Shown: positions 41,703 through 52,340 of the stretch, piece by piece
Layout: every line of letters begins with the position of its first letter
How positions within the stretch are numbered: position 1 is the first letter of the stretch
Assembly: GCF_000003815.2 (NCBI RefSeq)
Contig: NC_049985.1
Location: forward strand, 13,716,844 to 13,780,843
Direction: 5' to 3'
Source of the DNA: Branchiostoma floridae
Taxonomy: Eukaryota > Chordata > Leptocardii > Amphioxiformes > Branchiostomatidae
DNA length: 64,000 nucleotides
Notes under the pieces: generated by a model
Databases searched by the model: none
What the model was told of the DNA's origin: nothing
Seen by the model: the letters and a program-made list of their open reading frames with translations, nothing else
Translations under genes and position numbers: made by a program

Positions 41703-42165
41703 CAGTTGTCTATGCTCGCATACTTTAGAATGTGGTTTATAAAATGGCCACATTATGTATTTTTCACAAAACTGTTCATAAAGAAACTGGTTTAAGTGAT
41801 TTTGCCAAGAACAATCCTGTATATTTCATGGTGCGTCAAACCCATTCACAAAACATGTTTATTATTAGAGGAATTCAATAAATAAAAACATTTAATAAAT
41901 TATGTTAATGAGGTCCTGAAAACTCAAGGATGTACACACCACTCATGTATTAAGTTGTCTACGCTTGCATACTTTGAATGTGGTTCTTAAAATAGCCATA
42001 TCATAACCTTTTCACAAAACTGTACAAAAAGAAACTGATTTAAGTGATTTTGACAAGAACAATTGCGTATATTTCATCCTGCGCCAAACCTGTTCACAAA
42101 TCATGTTTATTATCAGAGCAATTCAATGAATACAAACCTTTTGATAAATTATGTTAATGAGGTCC
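41703..42165. repeat. Two-copy tandem duplication (~213 bp unit)
   Basis: 41703-41916 and 41953-42165 align end to end (AGTTGTCTAYGCTYGCATAC to TATGTTAATGAGGTCC), with roughly 85% identity by eye. Confidence 0.85.
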
Positions 42166-42839
42166 AGTTAATGAGCATTTTCTATTGCTGAGCCGTCAAC
42201 CCAGTTGCTTATCATAGATAGATGGACCAAAAAATGAATACCACACTTTCTTGATTAAAGCACCTTTGTTTGGGAAATAAAAATGTTTTCTGACTGATCT
42301 GTTATGGACCTCCTACCTTCAACTACTATTGTACTATGTACATGTGCAACATATCTCTTGCGTTTGCGGAAACCTTCTGGCGTCTTTCATACAATTTTTG
42401 CAGATGATTGCGGGACGTCCAGAATTTTTTTTTTAACGTTACGTGTTCTAATTCTGCGGAAGATTGCAGGACGTATCGCGGAAGATGCAAAACGTCGGCA
42501 GAAACTTGAAGCGCATTTCATGGCCGTTACCGATGACACATCTTTTATAAAATCGTTATGTCATCCACTTACGTGAAAATATCTTCATGGCTTTCATGGA
42601 CCCATTTCGACGCACAGTATTTTTAAACTACGGTGATTCAGAAAAAATACTACCAATTATCGGACAGTGGTTATCTTTTTTTTTTATTTACTTAGGATTC
42701 ACCTGGGTAGATGGGGGGGGCGAAGGAGGCCATATGACCGAAGGAGGCCATATATATAGGATTCACCGCAAAGGCTCATGGAGCCACTCAAACGTTTGGG
42801 TTATAATACTGTATTGTGAAAGATGTCTGTTAACCCTTG

Positions 42840-43530
42840 ACTTAATCAATCAAACAATCAAAAATGGTTTATTAGTAAAACAAAGTACTGGCAGCCAGGG
42901 GCTGAATTGTGACTTGTTGTACATTAAAATCTCTGCTTACTTAATATAATTAACATACACAATCAATTTCTAGCACGTGATTGCACTTTAAAACAAATGA
43001 TCTCGGAGAGAATTGCTGTTTAAGTGGATAGTTCATTTAACATGAATAAAAGCATACATAGTTTACAGTTCATAAACATTGTCATTTTTTCTCGTTGAGA
43101 AGCCTTAGCATTGATGGTACAGGACTGTTGCGGAATCTTGTAGTGCAGAAGGTAGGTACGGTCAGTGTTTGTGAATTCCGCAGGTTACGGCCATGCGTCT
43201 GACCACGGGTTTGCGGTAATAGGTGTGCAGTTCTTTCTGACTTCTGCATACTGGATGCAAACCTTCGGCAGAGGTTGGTTCTTCTTTCCTCCAGTGTTTC
43301 AAGTCCGCACTGTTGCAGGGCTAATGAGTAGTCAGTGTAGTGACGCCCGAGGATTGTTCGGCAGGCGCGTCTCTGTACAAGTTCCAAGGTTGCGGTCTGT
43401 TTGCTTGTAAGACTGTTGTGGTACACTGGTGCACAATATTCCAGAATAGGACTGATAAATCCACAGTACACCGTTACCAAGTCAGCCACCAGTAGTCTGA
43501 ACGTCTTAAACAGTTTCAGATTTCAGTACC
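42840..43530 (-). mobile_element. 5'-truncated CR1/Jockey-type LINE fragment
   Basis: The minus-strand frame 43489-43082 encodes the C-terminus of a reverse transcriptase: VYCGFISPILEYCAPVYHNS, LELVQRRACRTILG, LETLEERRTNLCRRFA. Downstream is a 3' UTR ending AATAAACCATTTTTGATTG with TTGATTGA units near 42845, typical of the CR1/L2 group. The catalytic part is absent, so it is dead. Confidence 0.8.
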
Positions 43531-43625
43531 CATGGGGAAGCAAGTCCGAGGAAGCTTATTCCATAGCGATGTTAGGTTGATCCGTCTTCTACTCGTATGG
43601 TCTGGCCAATGCTTGACTTTGTCTT
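43516..43625 (-). mobile_element. Second LINE ORF tail fragment
   Basis: KHWPDHTSRRRINLTSLWNK, LPRTCFPMGTEI then stop, reading the same way as the CR1-like fragment just downstream. The SLWNKLP pattern is typical of the extreme C-terminus of CR1/Jockey ORF2. Probably a separate truncated insertion. Confidence 0.45.
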
Positions 43626-44430
43626 TTTATCAAGTGATAATATCCAGTCTATTATCTTGTTAATAACTATAGTCTGTGTGGACTGTCTTTGGCTGAGTTC
43701 ATGTTAACTTTCGAAACGTGTTAGTTCCTAGATTAGTGTTAGTATTAGAGAGTTAGTGTTAAAGTGACAAAACAAACTTTTGAGAAAAACAGTGAAACAT
43801 TAATAAATCAACAGGAAATCAAACTCAACAGGAACAAAACGGATAAATCAATAGATAATATAAGATAAATCGGTTCTTCCGTGACAGCACATCTCCATCC
43901 TCAAACTTTGACGGTATTGACAAACCTGAAGAATGGGAATACACGACATTAATCATGATCAACATAATGCACTGGTCAACTAGCCACCGAAAGTGACAGT
44001 GGTTTCAAAAAGTGGGCATCCTAAAAAAATTGTTAAATTACCCTAGTTAAAAAATGTAACATAAAAGGAAATATGTAATCAACAAAACAGTATCAACTCT
44101 GTAGCTCGTTTATTCATATCGAGATATTCCTACATTATCCTGTTAATCGGGGCCTGACGCCTGTCATGACCTCAACTGACCTCCAGTCGGTACGTTAAAA
44201 CCGACACATTTCCAACATCTATTGGGAACGCATCGGAAGACTGACGGAAAAACAATGGGCGGGCGCCATTGATTTGGCCTGATTTCTGGATTTCTGTCGG
44301 ATCCAACATCGGAAAATCTGAATGTGAAAATCCGACACAAATCTTACATAATTACGTTACCAACCCATTGACAATCCGACCTCCCCGTGCACTGTGTAGT
44401 ATGGACAACAAAGAAGAGGTCGGATTTTAC

Positions 44431-45090
44431 GGGTCAGTCTTTTTACCGGAAAACAGAGGAAAACACAGTTAAACACCGGAAAACACATGAAGGAGTGTAT
44501 AATCTACTGAAATACAGTATGTTTTGATGAGTAAACATGACAGGTCGCTATGTTTTGCCACAGAATAATCTACATATGGCCCTGGAATGAAGAAATCGTC
44601 AGAAAATGCATGAGACGACGGGCCGGACAGCCGCCGCCACCCGGCGGCCATGTTTGTTCTTATTGCAGAATACATGTTTGTTTAGCGGGGTCTGATACTT
44701 TCACAACAAGACAGCTGATACCTACCGAACTTCAGTGAAAAATCTGTTATATATTGGCATAAATATAATATATATGAATCTACTCGGATTGTGATAAGAA
44801 TCTGTTTTCTGTATTTCTTAATAAAGCTTGCAACGTTACATAATTTTGCACAATCAGCACGTCCAGTCCGCCGGGTGGCGGCGGCGGTCCGGCCCGTAGT
44901 CTCATGCATAATTTTTCTGACGATTTCTTCATTCCAGGGCCATATGTAGATTATTCTGTGACAAAACATAGCGACCTGTCATGTTTACTCATCAAAACAT
45001 ACTGTATTTCAGTAGATTATACACTCCTTCGTGTGTTTTCCGGTGTTTAACTGTGTTTTCCTCTGTTTTCCGGTAAAAAGGCTGACCGGG
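44431..45090. repeat. Long inverted repeat (217/223 bp arms, 220 bp loop)
   Basis: 44431-44647 and 44868-45090 are near-perfect inverse copies: TTTTACCGGAAAACAGAGGA, ACAGGTCGCTATGTTTTG, AGAATAATCTACATATGGCC and CCGCCGCCACCCGGCGG on one arm, their complements on the other. The loop is AT-rich. The frame MFCHRIIYIWPWNEEIVRK appears on both strands for this reason. A foldback element or recent palindromic duplication. Confidence 0.9.
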
Positions 45091-45284
45091 ATTTTACATA
45101 ACGTTAGTTAGGGGGTCGAGCAAATTTTGAATTTGGATTTTTTTAACGAAATGTCAAGATAAGTCTGGATTTGGGTTTGTCAAGAAAATTTGGATGTAGA
45201 TTCTTCTACTTCATTTTTACTTCCAAGGCCAAGACACTAGGATCAAGGAGGTTAAAAAGGACTTTTTAACCTCCTTGCTGGGAT

Positions 45285-45500
45285 GAAAATGAAGAGGGGC
45301 TAAGGTTAGTGGGATGAAAAAAGGGGGGGGGGGGTAAAGGCACATGGGACTCGGATGAAATAAGGGCATGAAGGGGGTGGGTCGAGCATTTGGATGAAAT
45401 TAGACTGGGGTCGAGGATAAAATTCAAAGGGGGGGGGGACTTGAAGCACTTGGATGAAATCCAAAAGGGGATTGAAGCAGTTGGAAAATCTTAACCCCCC
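45285..45500. repeat. Degenerate G-rich tandem repeat before ANAPC15
   Basis: TTGGATGAAAT/TCGGATGAAAT recurs about every 45-55 bp, separated by G runs of up to 12 (45323-45334). It is within ~100 bp of the first ANAPC15 coding exon and inside the inferred 5' intron. Confidence 0.7.
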
Positions 45501-45596
45501 CTCCACATTTATTTTTTTGGAACGGTCAGTCAATGGCATTTTGATGTTGTGATTTGCACTGGGCAGTCAAGTTTATATATCTACTTGCAGCACAAG

Positions 45597-45716
45597 ATGT
45601 CTACACCGTTCCCGAATCTCCTGCCTCGTGTGAACGACCCCCTGTGGTTCAGCTTGGACAAGCCTTGTGATGATGAGAGTGAACTACATCAGATGGAACA
45701 GGCTCACAAGTCTTGG
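45597..45716 (+). CDS. ANAPC15: ANAPC15 coding exon 1
   Basis: 40 codons; acceptor CTTGCAG|CACAAG then ATG; donor TCTTGG|GTATTA. Ends [10 protein letters not shown], the conserved helix of APC15. Confidence 0.94.
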
Positions 45717-46922
45717 GTATTATGAATACACATGATAAAGGGTTGCATGGGGGATCCTGTTTGGTTTAGGCCAGTAGATCTTTTGTGTACTTGCTCTATA
45801 GTATATAGGACAAGTGAATTTTTCAACTGGGCTGACAATGAATTCAGGATAACAAATTATGCAATTATTTTCATAGAGTGGCTAGTATGCTTCACAGAAA
45901 ATTTACTGACAAAGATTATGCTTAACGTTCAATTACAGTCTGCCAGCTACGATGAATTGAAATACTAGTACTAGTAGCTCACTATACCTCACAGAAGGTG
46001 TACTGACTATATAGTTGATCATTGAAATATACAGAGTGCAAAAATTGTTTCCAAACCATAGAATCGTTTTCGTAGTCACAAAAGCAAAAACATGATCACA
46101 TAAATGGTAAGAAAAAAATATTTATACTGTAAATAAGTTTTGTCATCAATGTGATCTTTTCCCTTTTATTCTCCACAGTTAGAAAGCATTGCAGAGAAGG
46201 ACAATGATATAGTTCCCATTGGGAAGACAGCATCAGAGGTAATAGTTTGATTTCAATTTCATTCGCATTTCAATAATAATTCAAATATGATAATTGAAAT
46301 ATAAAAATAAGTAACATGGTTACAACTTGCATTCATATAATTTTGAAAAGTTGCCGACCTTAGGACATATACAGCTAAAGTACCTCATGGCCACTACTAG
46401 TATGGTCAAAATCAGGACAGAAGGCCAACTTTGCACAAGCTGTGTGAAGTGCCAAAGACAGTAGTGGGTGTGGCATTCTCCATTGGAAAATTTTGCAACC
46501 ACTTTGCAAAACACATTTGTAACCACACATTGACTCAAGACAATATTACATGATGTACCGGAGGGACAGATTTTGTAAAGTAGAGTCTTTGTCCATTTCA
46601 GCCTTTTTTTGTAAAGCTAATTTTTAAACTTGATAAAAGTTATTCATGTAGCTGCTGGGTTCTTCCCAGAAAAAAACATCACTGTGCTGGCTTAAAAACA
46701 GTATAGGGGGGGCCTACTGGTATGTTCAAAATCTGCTGTTATATACATGTATGTTTTATTGTTCTTCAGACTCATGATGATGATGAAGATGATAACGAGG
46801 GAGATGATGATGACTATGAAGATTCTGATGATTATGATTCTGTGGATGACTTTGATGGACCGTTAGAAACAGACATGGGGGAGTCAGACTCGGATAATAT
46901 TGATGGACAGGCACACAACTGA
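45597..46922 (+). CDS. ANAPC15: ANAPC15, anaphase-promoting complex subunit 15 (gene span)
   Basis: Three coding exons give a 110-residue protein. The N-terminus [20 protein letters not shown] and the block [19 protein letters not shown] match vertebrate ANAPC15 (APC15, ~121 residues) closely; the rest is a long Asp/Glu-rich tail as in that family. APC15 is a small subunit of the APC/C ubiquitin ligase, needed for turnover of the mitotic checkpoint complex and Cdc20 in the nucleus and cytoplasm at mitosis. All introns are GT-AG and phase 0. The ATG lies 6 bases after an acceptor, so the first exon is non-coding. A polyadenylation signal AATAAA is at 47366-47371. It is divergent from TAF1. Confidence 0.95.
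46179..46238 (+). CDS. ANAPC15: ANAPC15 coding exon 2
   Basis: 20 codons, [20 protein letters not shown], the most conserved segment of the family; acceptor CTCCACAG|TTAG, donor TCAGAG|GTAATA. Confidence 0.96.
46770..46922 (+). CDS. ANAPC15: ANAPC15 coding exon 3 (acidic tail)
   Basis: 50 residues plus TGA, dominated by Asp and Glu; acceptor GTTCTTCAG|ACTCAT. Ends [11 protein letters not shown]. The tail is shorter than in vertebrates. Confidence 0.92.
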   Translation, partial: THDDDEDDNEGDDDDYEDSDDYDSVDDFDGPLETDMGESDSDNIDGQAHN

Positions 46923-47365
46923 CCAGCAGGTGGCTTCTTTCTGTTCAGTTCACGTTGGAGAAAACATTGATGTTCTGTTGGTTGGGTTGCTTCTTTTACC
47001 AAGTTTGGTCAAAAGTTGTTTCTTCAAGTTCAGTGTTGGATCATCGATGCCTTTCACATTTTGCATCATATATATAGAAGTGACCTATTAACATGGCAAC
47101 TACGGTTATGAAGCAATATATGTACATAATATAGTTATTGTATATGCACGTGTATGTATGTATAGGGATGGGACAGCAAGGAAGTATATTTGCAAATCTA
47201 TCATCTTTCCTCCATAACTTGGTATATCAATGGTGTACCACTAGTATCCAGTCTGAGCCTGAATGAATAACAAGACAGAGGACCAGAGGTCGTAAAACAC
47301 AATCAAGGACACCAATTGCAGAAGCCCATCTAGCTAGCTACTGAAGGAGTTATCATTAGAGTGTA

Positions 47366-47371
47366 AATAAA
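47366..47371 (+). terminator. Polyadenylation signal of ANAPC15
   Basis: AATAAA ~440 bp after the stop codon, the first canonical signal on this strand. Confidence 0.5.
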
Positions 47372-47399
47372 AGTATGGGCAGGATTTAACAGTAGCCCA

Positions 47400-50092
47400 A
47401 CTACACATGAATGCAGATATATCTTAGGTCGTAAAACATGTGCATACGCTGACCCAACTAGCTACCTTAATTGGGAGCAATTTTCTACGCCCCTGATAAC
47501 TATCTTTTTTATATGTTTCAACTGCTCATAAAGTGCACTCATTCTATTTTATGTCCTTGGAGTTGCTACTTAAACTGACTGTTGCATTAGAGCTATGTTG
47601 AAGTAATTCTCTTGCTCCATAAGCAGGCAATGCTTCAACGTGCTAAATAGGGGACCTCACATTTGGCAATGGTTCAATGGTAGTTAAGCACGTAAAAAAA
47701 GAACTTTGTACCACTTGAACTTGAGTGAAGAAGTTCAATGTCACATGTAACTTTGTGGTTTTTCATCCTGGTATGCAAGGCAGTCTGTCTACATTGTCTC
47801 GTATCAGACTAAAAATTTGGGTACCGTTGTATTTTGATGTAACACACACACTCACTCACTCTACGTTTAACGTCTGTTGTTCCCCATCCTGTGGGGGTTA
47901 GACGTGCTTGCAAGATAAGCAGATTTCATTGATAGTTGTGACTGAGTCTGATTGTGGGAGGCAGGTAATGTGTAGGATGTACATGTATTCTTAACAAGAA
48001 AATATTGCATTTATTGACTGCTTGTGCCAAATCTAATTTTCTGACAATTACAAGTTATATACTATAATATAGCACTGGCAAAATCAAAAGTGTATTGTTC
48101 TCTACTGCCTAGATATGGAAATACATATTTGCCTAAATTGCTATTTTTTAGTTTCGTGACATTTTCATTTGGGAAGCTGCAGGTCACTGGATGTATTCAA
48201 CTTTTCCTTTATCCAACCTCTGAAAACTTTTTTTGCTGATGCTTTATTCCTTGTATTCCATTGTGTTAACCAGTTGTCACTTGCCAAGTCTTCTCAGCTA
48301 CATATACATTAATGATAATCCTCACAGTTTGTCTCTGATTGACCTGCAATTAAAGGATAACCACCAGCATTGTTCCTCCAGGCATAATTGTGCCCTGCAC
48401 ACTCAGGTTTTGCAATTAGGCAGACACTAATGGCTCCCTGCTGTCTATTGCTTTTAAAGGGCCCATTACTGCAGCTCTTCAGAGTTCAGATGTGCAGATA
48501 CAATTGTAGAGTTCAGTGTCTAATGCAGCTACATGTATTATCAATGCCTGCATACTACTTATCTTTATTTTGACATTCTCTATCTATGTCTATCAAGCAT
48601 TTTCAACACTTGTGAAAGCTGTCTTAAGATGTGGTCTTTGGGTTTTTGCTAATTCATAGATTTATGGTATCTGTACATATCTGTTATGAATAATATTGCG
48701 AAGACCATAATAGGACATACTTAAGTGTAAAATTTGTTTTAGGACATTAACTGAAAAATCCCTGATTGGTATTTAAAGAAAGTTGACTTCAAGAAAGCAG
48801 TAAATACAGTAACAACTGAACAACTTGTCAGTAACTTCTCATTGACACGTCAACATCATCTGCAAAGAGATTTAATATTCTGTTCTCATTTTCTATTTAT
48901 AACGTACAATTAGAAGAAAGGAGGTGGGATTAATCAATACAATCTAGTGACATGTTATTTATATAATCATGTACTGTAAATAGAGATAAGATTGTAAGCG
49001 TACTGATTTATCTGGTACTTGTCATGAGTACCAAGAATTAATGAACTAGAAAGGCTGACATTTGCTTAAGAGCAAATACAGCATATTTCAGCCATACCCC
49101 TTCCCACGCAACATTGGACTGTTCCAAATCACCCCTGCGCAAAAATGGAACATCCTCTTAACAGTACATTATCCCCCAAAGTGGACTGGTATTGTGACTT
49201 GATTCCAGGTAAAGATAGAGCTTGCTTCTATTTTTCAGAAAATGACAATAATCACACCTTCCATTTAGAAAATTTTCATCATGACTGAAAATTGTTGAAT
49301 GACTTCATGTAATGTCATTAACAATTTTCAGTACGATAACTAGGTGTAAGTTTTAAAAAAGTACAAGCTCCTTGTGATGTGGGTACATTTATTATTGCAG
49401 TGAACTTTTTTTATTCAAGTAGGGCATACGATTTAATAATTATCAAGCAGGTGCAGGTACATGTACTGTAGGAGCGTTTGTTTTCTTCAAGCTGTAAAAC
49501 TGTTAAACTGTTTTACTTTGTATGCAATCAGCCATCGACCTATTCTTATTTTAGTTTAACAACTCAGTCCTGCCAGACCCGGAAGATACGATTGAACCTT
49601 GTTCGAGGATTTATTTTCGTCTGTCTGGTCAGTCTGTTCATACCCTGGCGCTGAGAGTGTTTTATTGGGCTGAAACTCTGGCAGTTTAAAGTTACTTACA
49701 ATTTAAATGTTCAAAGTTTATGTCAAACAACAACAGCACAAGGAACACATACATTTGCTCTGGAGAAAATACAGCAGTTTTCGCAAGTTCCAGTCCAGTG
49801 ATAGAAATGTGGCCACTATAGACAGGTGGTCACTATAGAGAAAAATGCTGATCTATTGACTAGGAGCCATACGTTACACATGATTTCAGTACACTGATCA
49901 TTAATCATATAAACATTGCACAGGTAAGCCAATTGTTTAGATGTACAATTAAGTTCAAATAATTCTGAAGAGAAATTTTGATGAGAAAATAATCATTCTC
50001 GCCACTGTCTAACTTATAATTACGTATCATAACTAAACGCAGATTTTCTAACTAACGCACCTTTCGCCGACTTCATCAAAGGACCGCCGGCT
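47400..50092. other. Intergenic, no gene recognised
   Basis: AT-rich, with only short random frames. Ends in a gap (50093-50194). Confidence 0.5.
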
Positions 50093-50194
50093 NNNNNNNN
50101 NNNNNNNNNNNNNNNNNNNNNNNNNNNNNNNNNNNNNNNNNNNNNNNNNNNNNNNNNNNNNNNNNNNNNNNNNNNNNNNNNNNNNNNNNNNNNN
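50093..50194. other. Assembly gap (102 N)
   Basis: N run just before the satellite-like block; likely caused by repeats. Confidence 1.
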
Positions 50195-50360
50195 TGGACC
50201 TTCTTTCTACGCGGTGCTTCTAAAAATATTTAGACTGTAACACTGAGTCCCACGTGTTTTATAGAATAGAATTTGACGCAGAACAGCGTTTTTTGCTGGG
50301 TATTTTTCTTGAAACATGTCCGTGGGAATATCAGCGAGGCGGCGACGTAGGGATTTCAGA

Positions 50361-51720
50361 CCGTCAACAAAAGTCGCACGGCGGCTAACGGCGCAGCGAA
50401 GATACTAGCGCTATAAATAAGCGCTTCAACTAAGGATGGCAACCCGTACAATATTTTTGTATACTGTTGAGCTAAGTAAAGTTTGTTGTTTATGAGGTTT
50501 TAGTTGTCTTTGAAGCTTTGACCCGAAATATTTTAGTCAAACTGAAGAGAAGAAAGTGACTGCTACGATTATCGTAGATATGGCCCTAAAAAAACTGATA
50601 AAAGAAGCCTTCTCAATAGTCTAAAATGCAAGAGCTTCGGGGGGGGGGGGGGGGGTTCCCCCACCTGGGTCCCCCCCACAGTGGCCCTGCCCCTGGACCC
50701 CGCCAGGGACATTCGGCGGCCCCCGGACCCCTGAAAAATTTGAAAAAATCCTGGCGAGAAGTCTGTACGGCCTGAGTCTTCAAGTTAACGTATTGTGTGG
50801 TCCCGCTTATGAATATTAATTAGCCTTCGCTTTCCTCTTCGCTGATTGGCTGAACCATTCATTGAATTAACTCTTCCTGCCGGCTAGACGCAGGTGCAGA
50901 TGTCGGCTCTGTGGGGTGAACGTCCGAAAGGTCATGGCATGGAGAACGAAAGAAAACCAATTTCCCCTAAAAAAAGTGCTGTAATTAAGCCTTTTACATT
51001 ACTTTATGCCAAAAATTTTACTTGGATCATTTTACCAACTATCTTATGCCTATCTATACCAAATGTTACTCATACCAGGGTACAGGGGTGCAAAATATAC
51101 CGTTATAAGACCGTCAACAACAGTCGCACGGAGCTAACAGTGCAGCGAAAATACCATCGCTAGCGTTTCAACTTCGGATAACAAGTTATAAGTACTGTTG
51201 AACTCAGTAATGTTTAAGTTTGTTTTTAGTTGCCTTTGACGGTTTGACCAGAAATAGTGTTACGCTAAACTCCTGAAGAGAAGTTAAGTGACTGCTGCGA
51301 TTATCATAGATATGCCCCTAAGAACTGATACAATATAAAGCCTTCTGAATAGTCTAAAATGCGAGAGCCTTAGGCGGGCTTCGCTCCCCCTGGCGGGAAC
51401 ACTGCTATATACGGGATCATGAGGCCCCGCTTATGAATATCAATTAGCCTTTGGCCTCCTCTTCGCTGATTGGCTAGGTCTTTGATTCAATTAACTCTCC
51501 GGCTGACGCGCACAGGTGTGGCTCTGTGTGGGGTCACGGAAGGTCACGTCAGGAGGCCAAAAGAACAAATTTCCCCTCAGAAAAGTGCCAAAATTAATCA
51601 TTTTAAAGTTGTTTATGTCAAAAATTTTACTTGAATCTTGTTACCACGTATCTAATGCCTATCTATACCAAATTTCAGGTCATTTAATTGTAATACCAGG
51701 GTACAGGAGCCAAAAGTGTG
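50361..51720. repeat. Tandem duplication with ~750 bp period
   Basis: 50361 onward and 51111 onward share a long ordered series: GACCGTCAACAA, GTGACTGCTRCGATTATC, AGTCTAAAATGC, CTTATGAATATYAATTAGCC, CCTCTTCGCTGATTGGCT, TACCAGGGTACAGG. They are moderately diverged. The first copy holds a 17-G run at 50639-50655 followed by C runs. Confidence 0.85.
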
Positions 51721-52340
51721 CTTTTTTGGTCAAAAATTGGCCAAAAATCGCAAAAATAAGCATTTTGTTGCACTGTACACCAAAAGTGTTATTGAATTTA
51801 TATGAAGGGATTATCAAGGCACATCTGTGTCAAATTTCAGCTCATTCGGTTGCAATACCAAGGTACAGGAGCCAAAAGTGTCCTCTTTTGGTCAAAAATT
51901 GGTCAAAAAATCGCAAAAATAAGCATTTTGATGTACTGTACACCAAAAGTGTTATTGAATTTATATGGGGGCATTATCAAGGCACATCTCTGTCAAATTT
52001 CAGCTCATTTGGTTGTAATACCAGGGTACAGGGGCCAAAAGTGTCCTTTTTTGGTCAAAAATTGGTCAAAAAATCGCAAAAATAAGCATTCTGTTGTACT
52101 GTACACCAAAAGTGTTATCGAATTTATATGGGAGCATTATCAAGGCACATCTCTGTCAAATTTCAACTCATTTGGTTGTAATACCAGGGTACAGGGGCCA
52201 AAATATACAGTTTTGGTCTAAAATTGACCGAAAAATCTCAATAAAATCATTTTAGAGGCAGATATGAAAAAAATGAGAAAAAAGCATCAAGGTATTGGCC
52301 CATTCTACCCCTGTGCCAAATTTCAGGTCATTCGGTCCAG
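51690..52340. repeat. Four-copy satellite, ~163 bp unit
   Basis: GGTACAGGRGCCAAAA recurs at about 51700, 51861, 52025 and 52188, with TTTTGGTCAAAAATTGG and TGTCAAATTTCAGCTCATT in each unit. Two overlapping open frames here are by-products of the repeat. The block ends in a hairpin-like ATTTCACCATAC...GTATGGCTGAAAT near 52420-52446. Confidence 0.9.

Larger units (their letters stand above)
40931..44396. repeat. Inverted 18 bp motif pair 3.4 kb apart
   Basis: CACAGTGCACGGGGAGGT at 40931-40948 and its exact inverse at 44379-44396. Both are followed inward by TGTCGG- and CCGATG-rich sequence. They could be ends of one element or parts of two copies of one MITE family. Confidence 0.55.

Noticed and set aside
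44550-44969. Twin ORFs MFCHRIIYIWPWNEE on both strands as a gene pair
   Set aside because: They arise from the two arms of the inverted repeat and diverge at once in the loop.
51516-52221. Long open frames as a repetitive protein gene
   Set aside because: The two overlapping frames follow the 163 bp satellite unit in different phases; the period is not a stable multiple of three and no start or splice context is seen.
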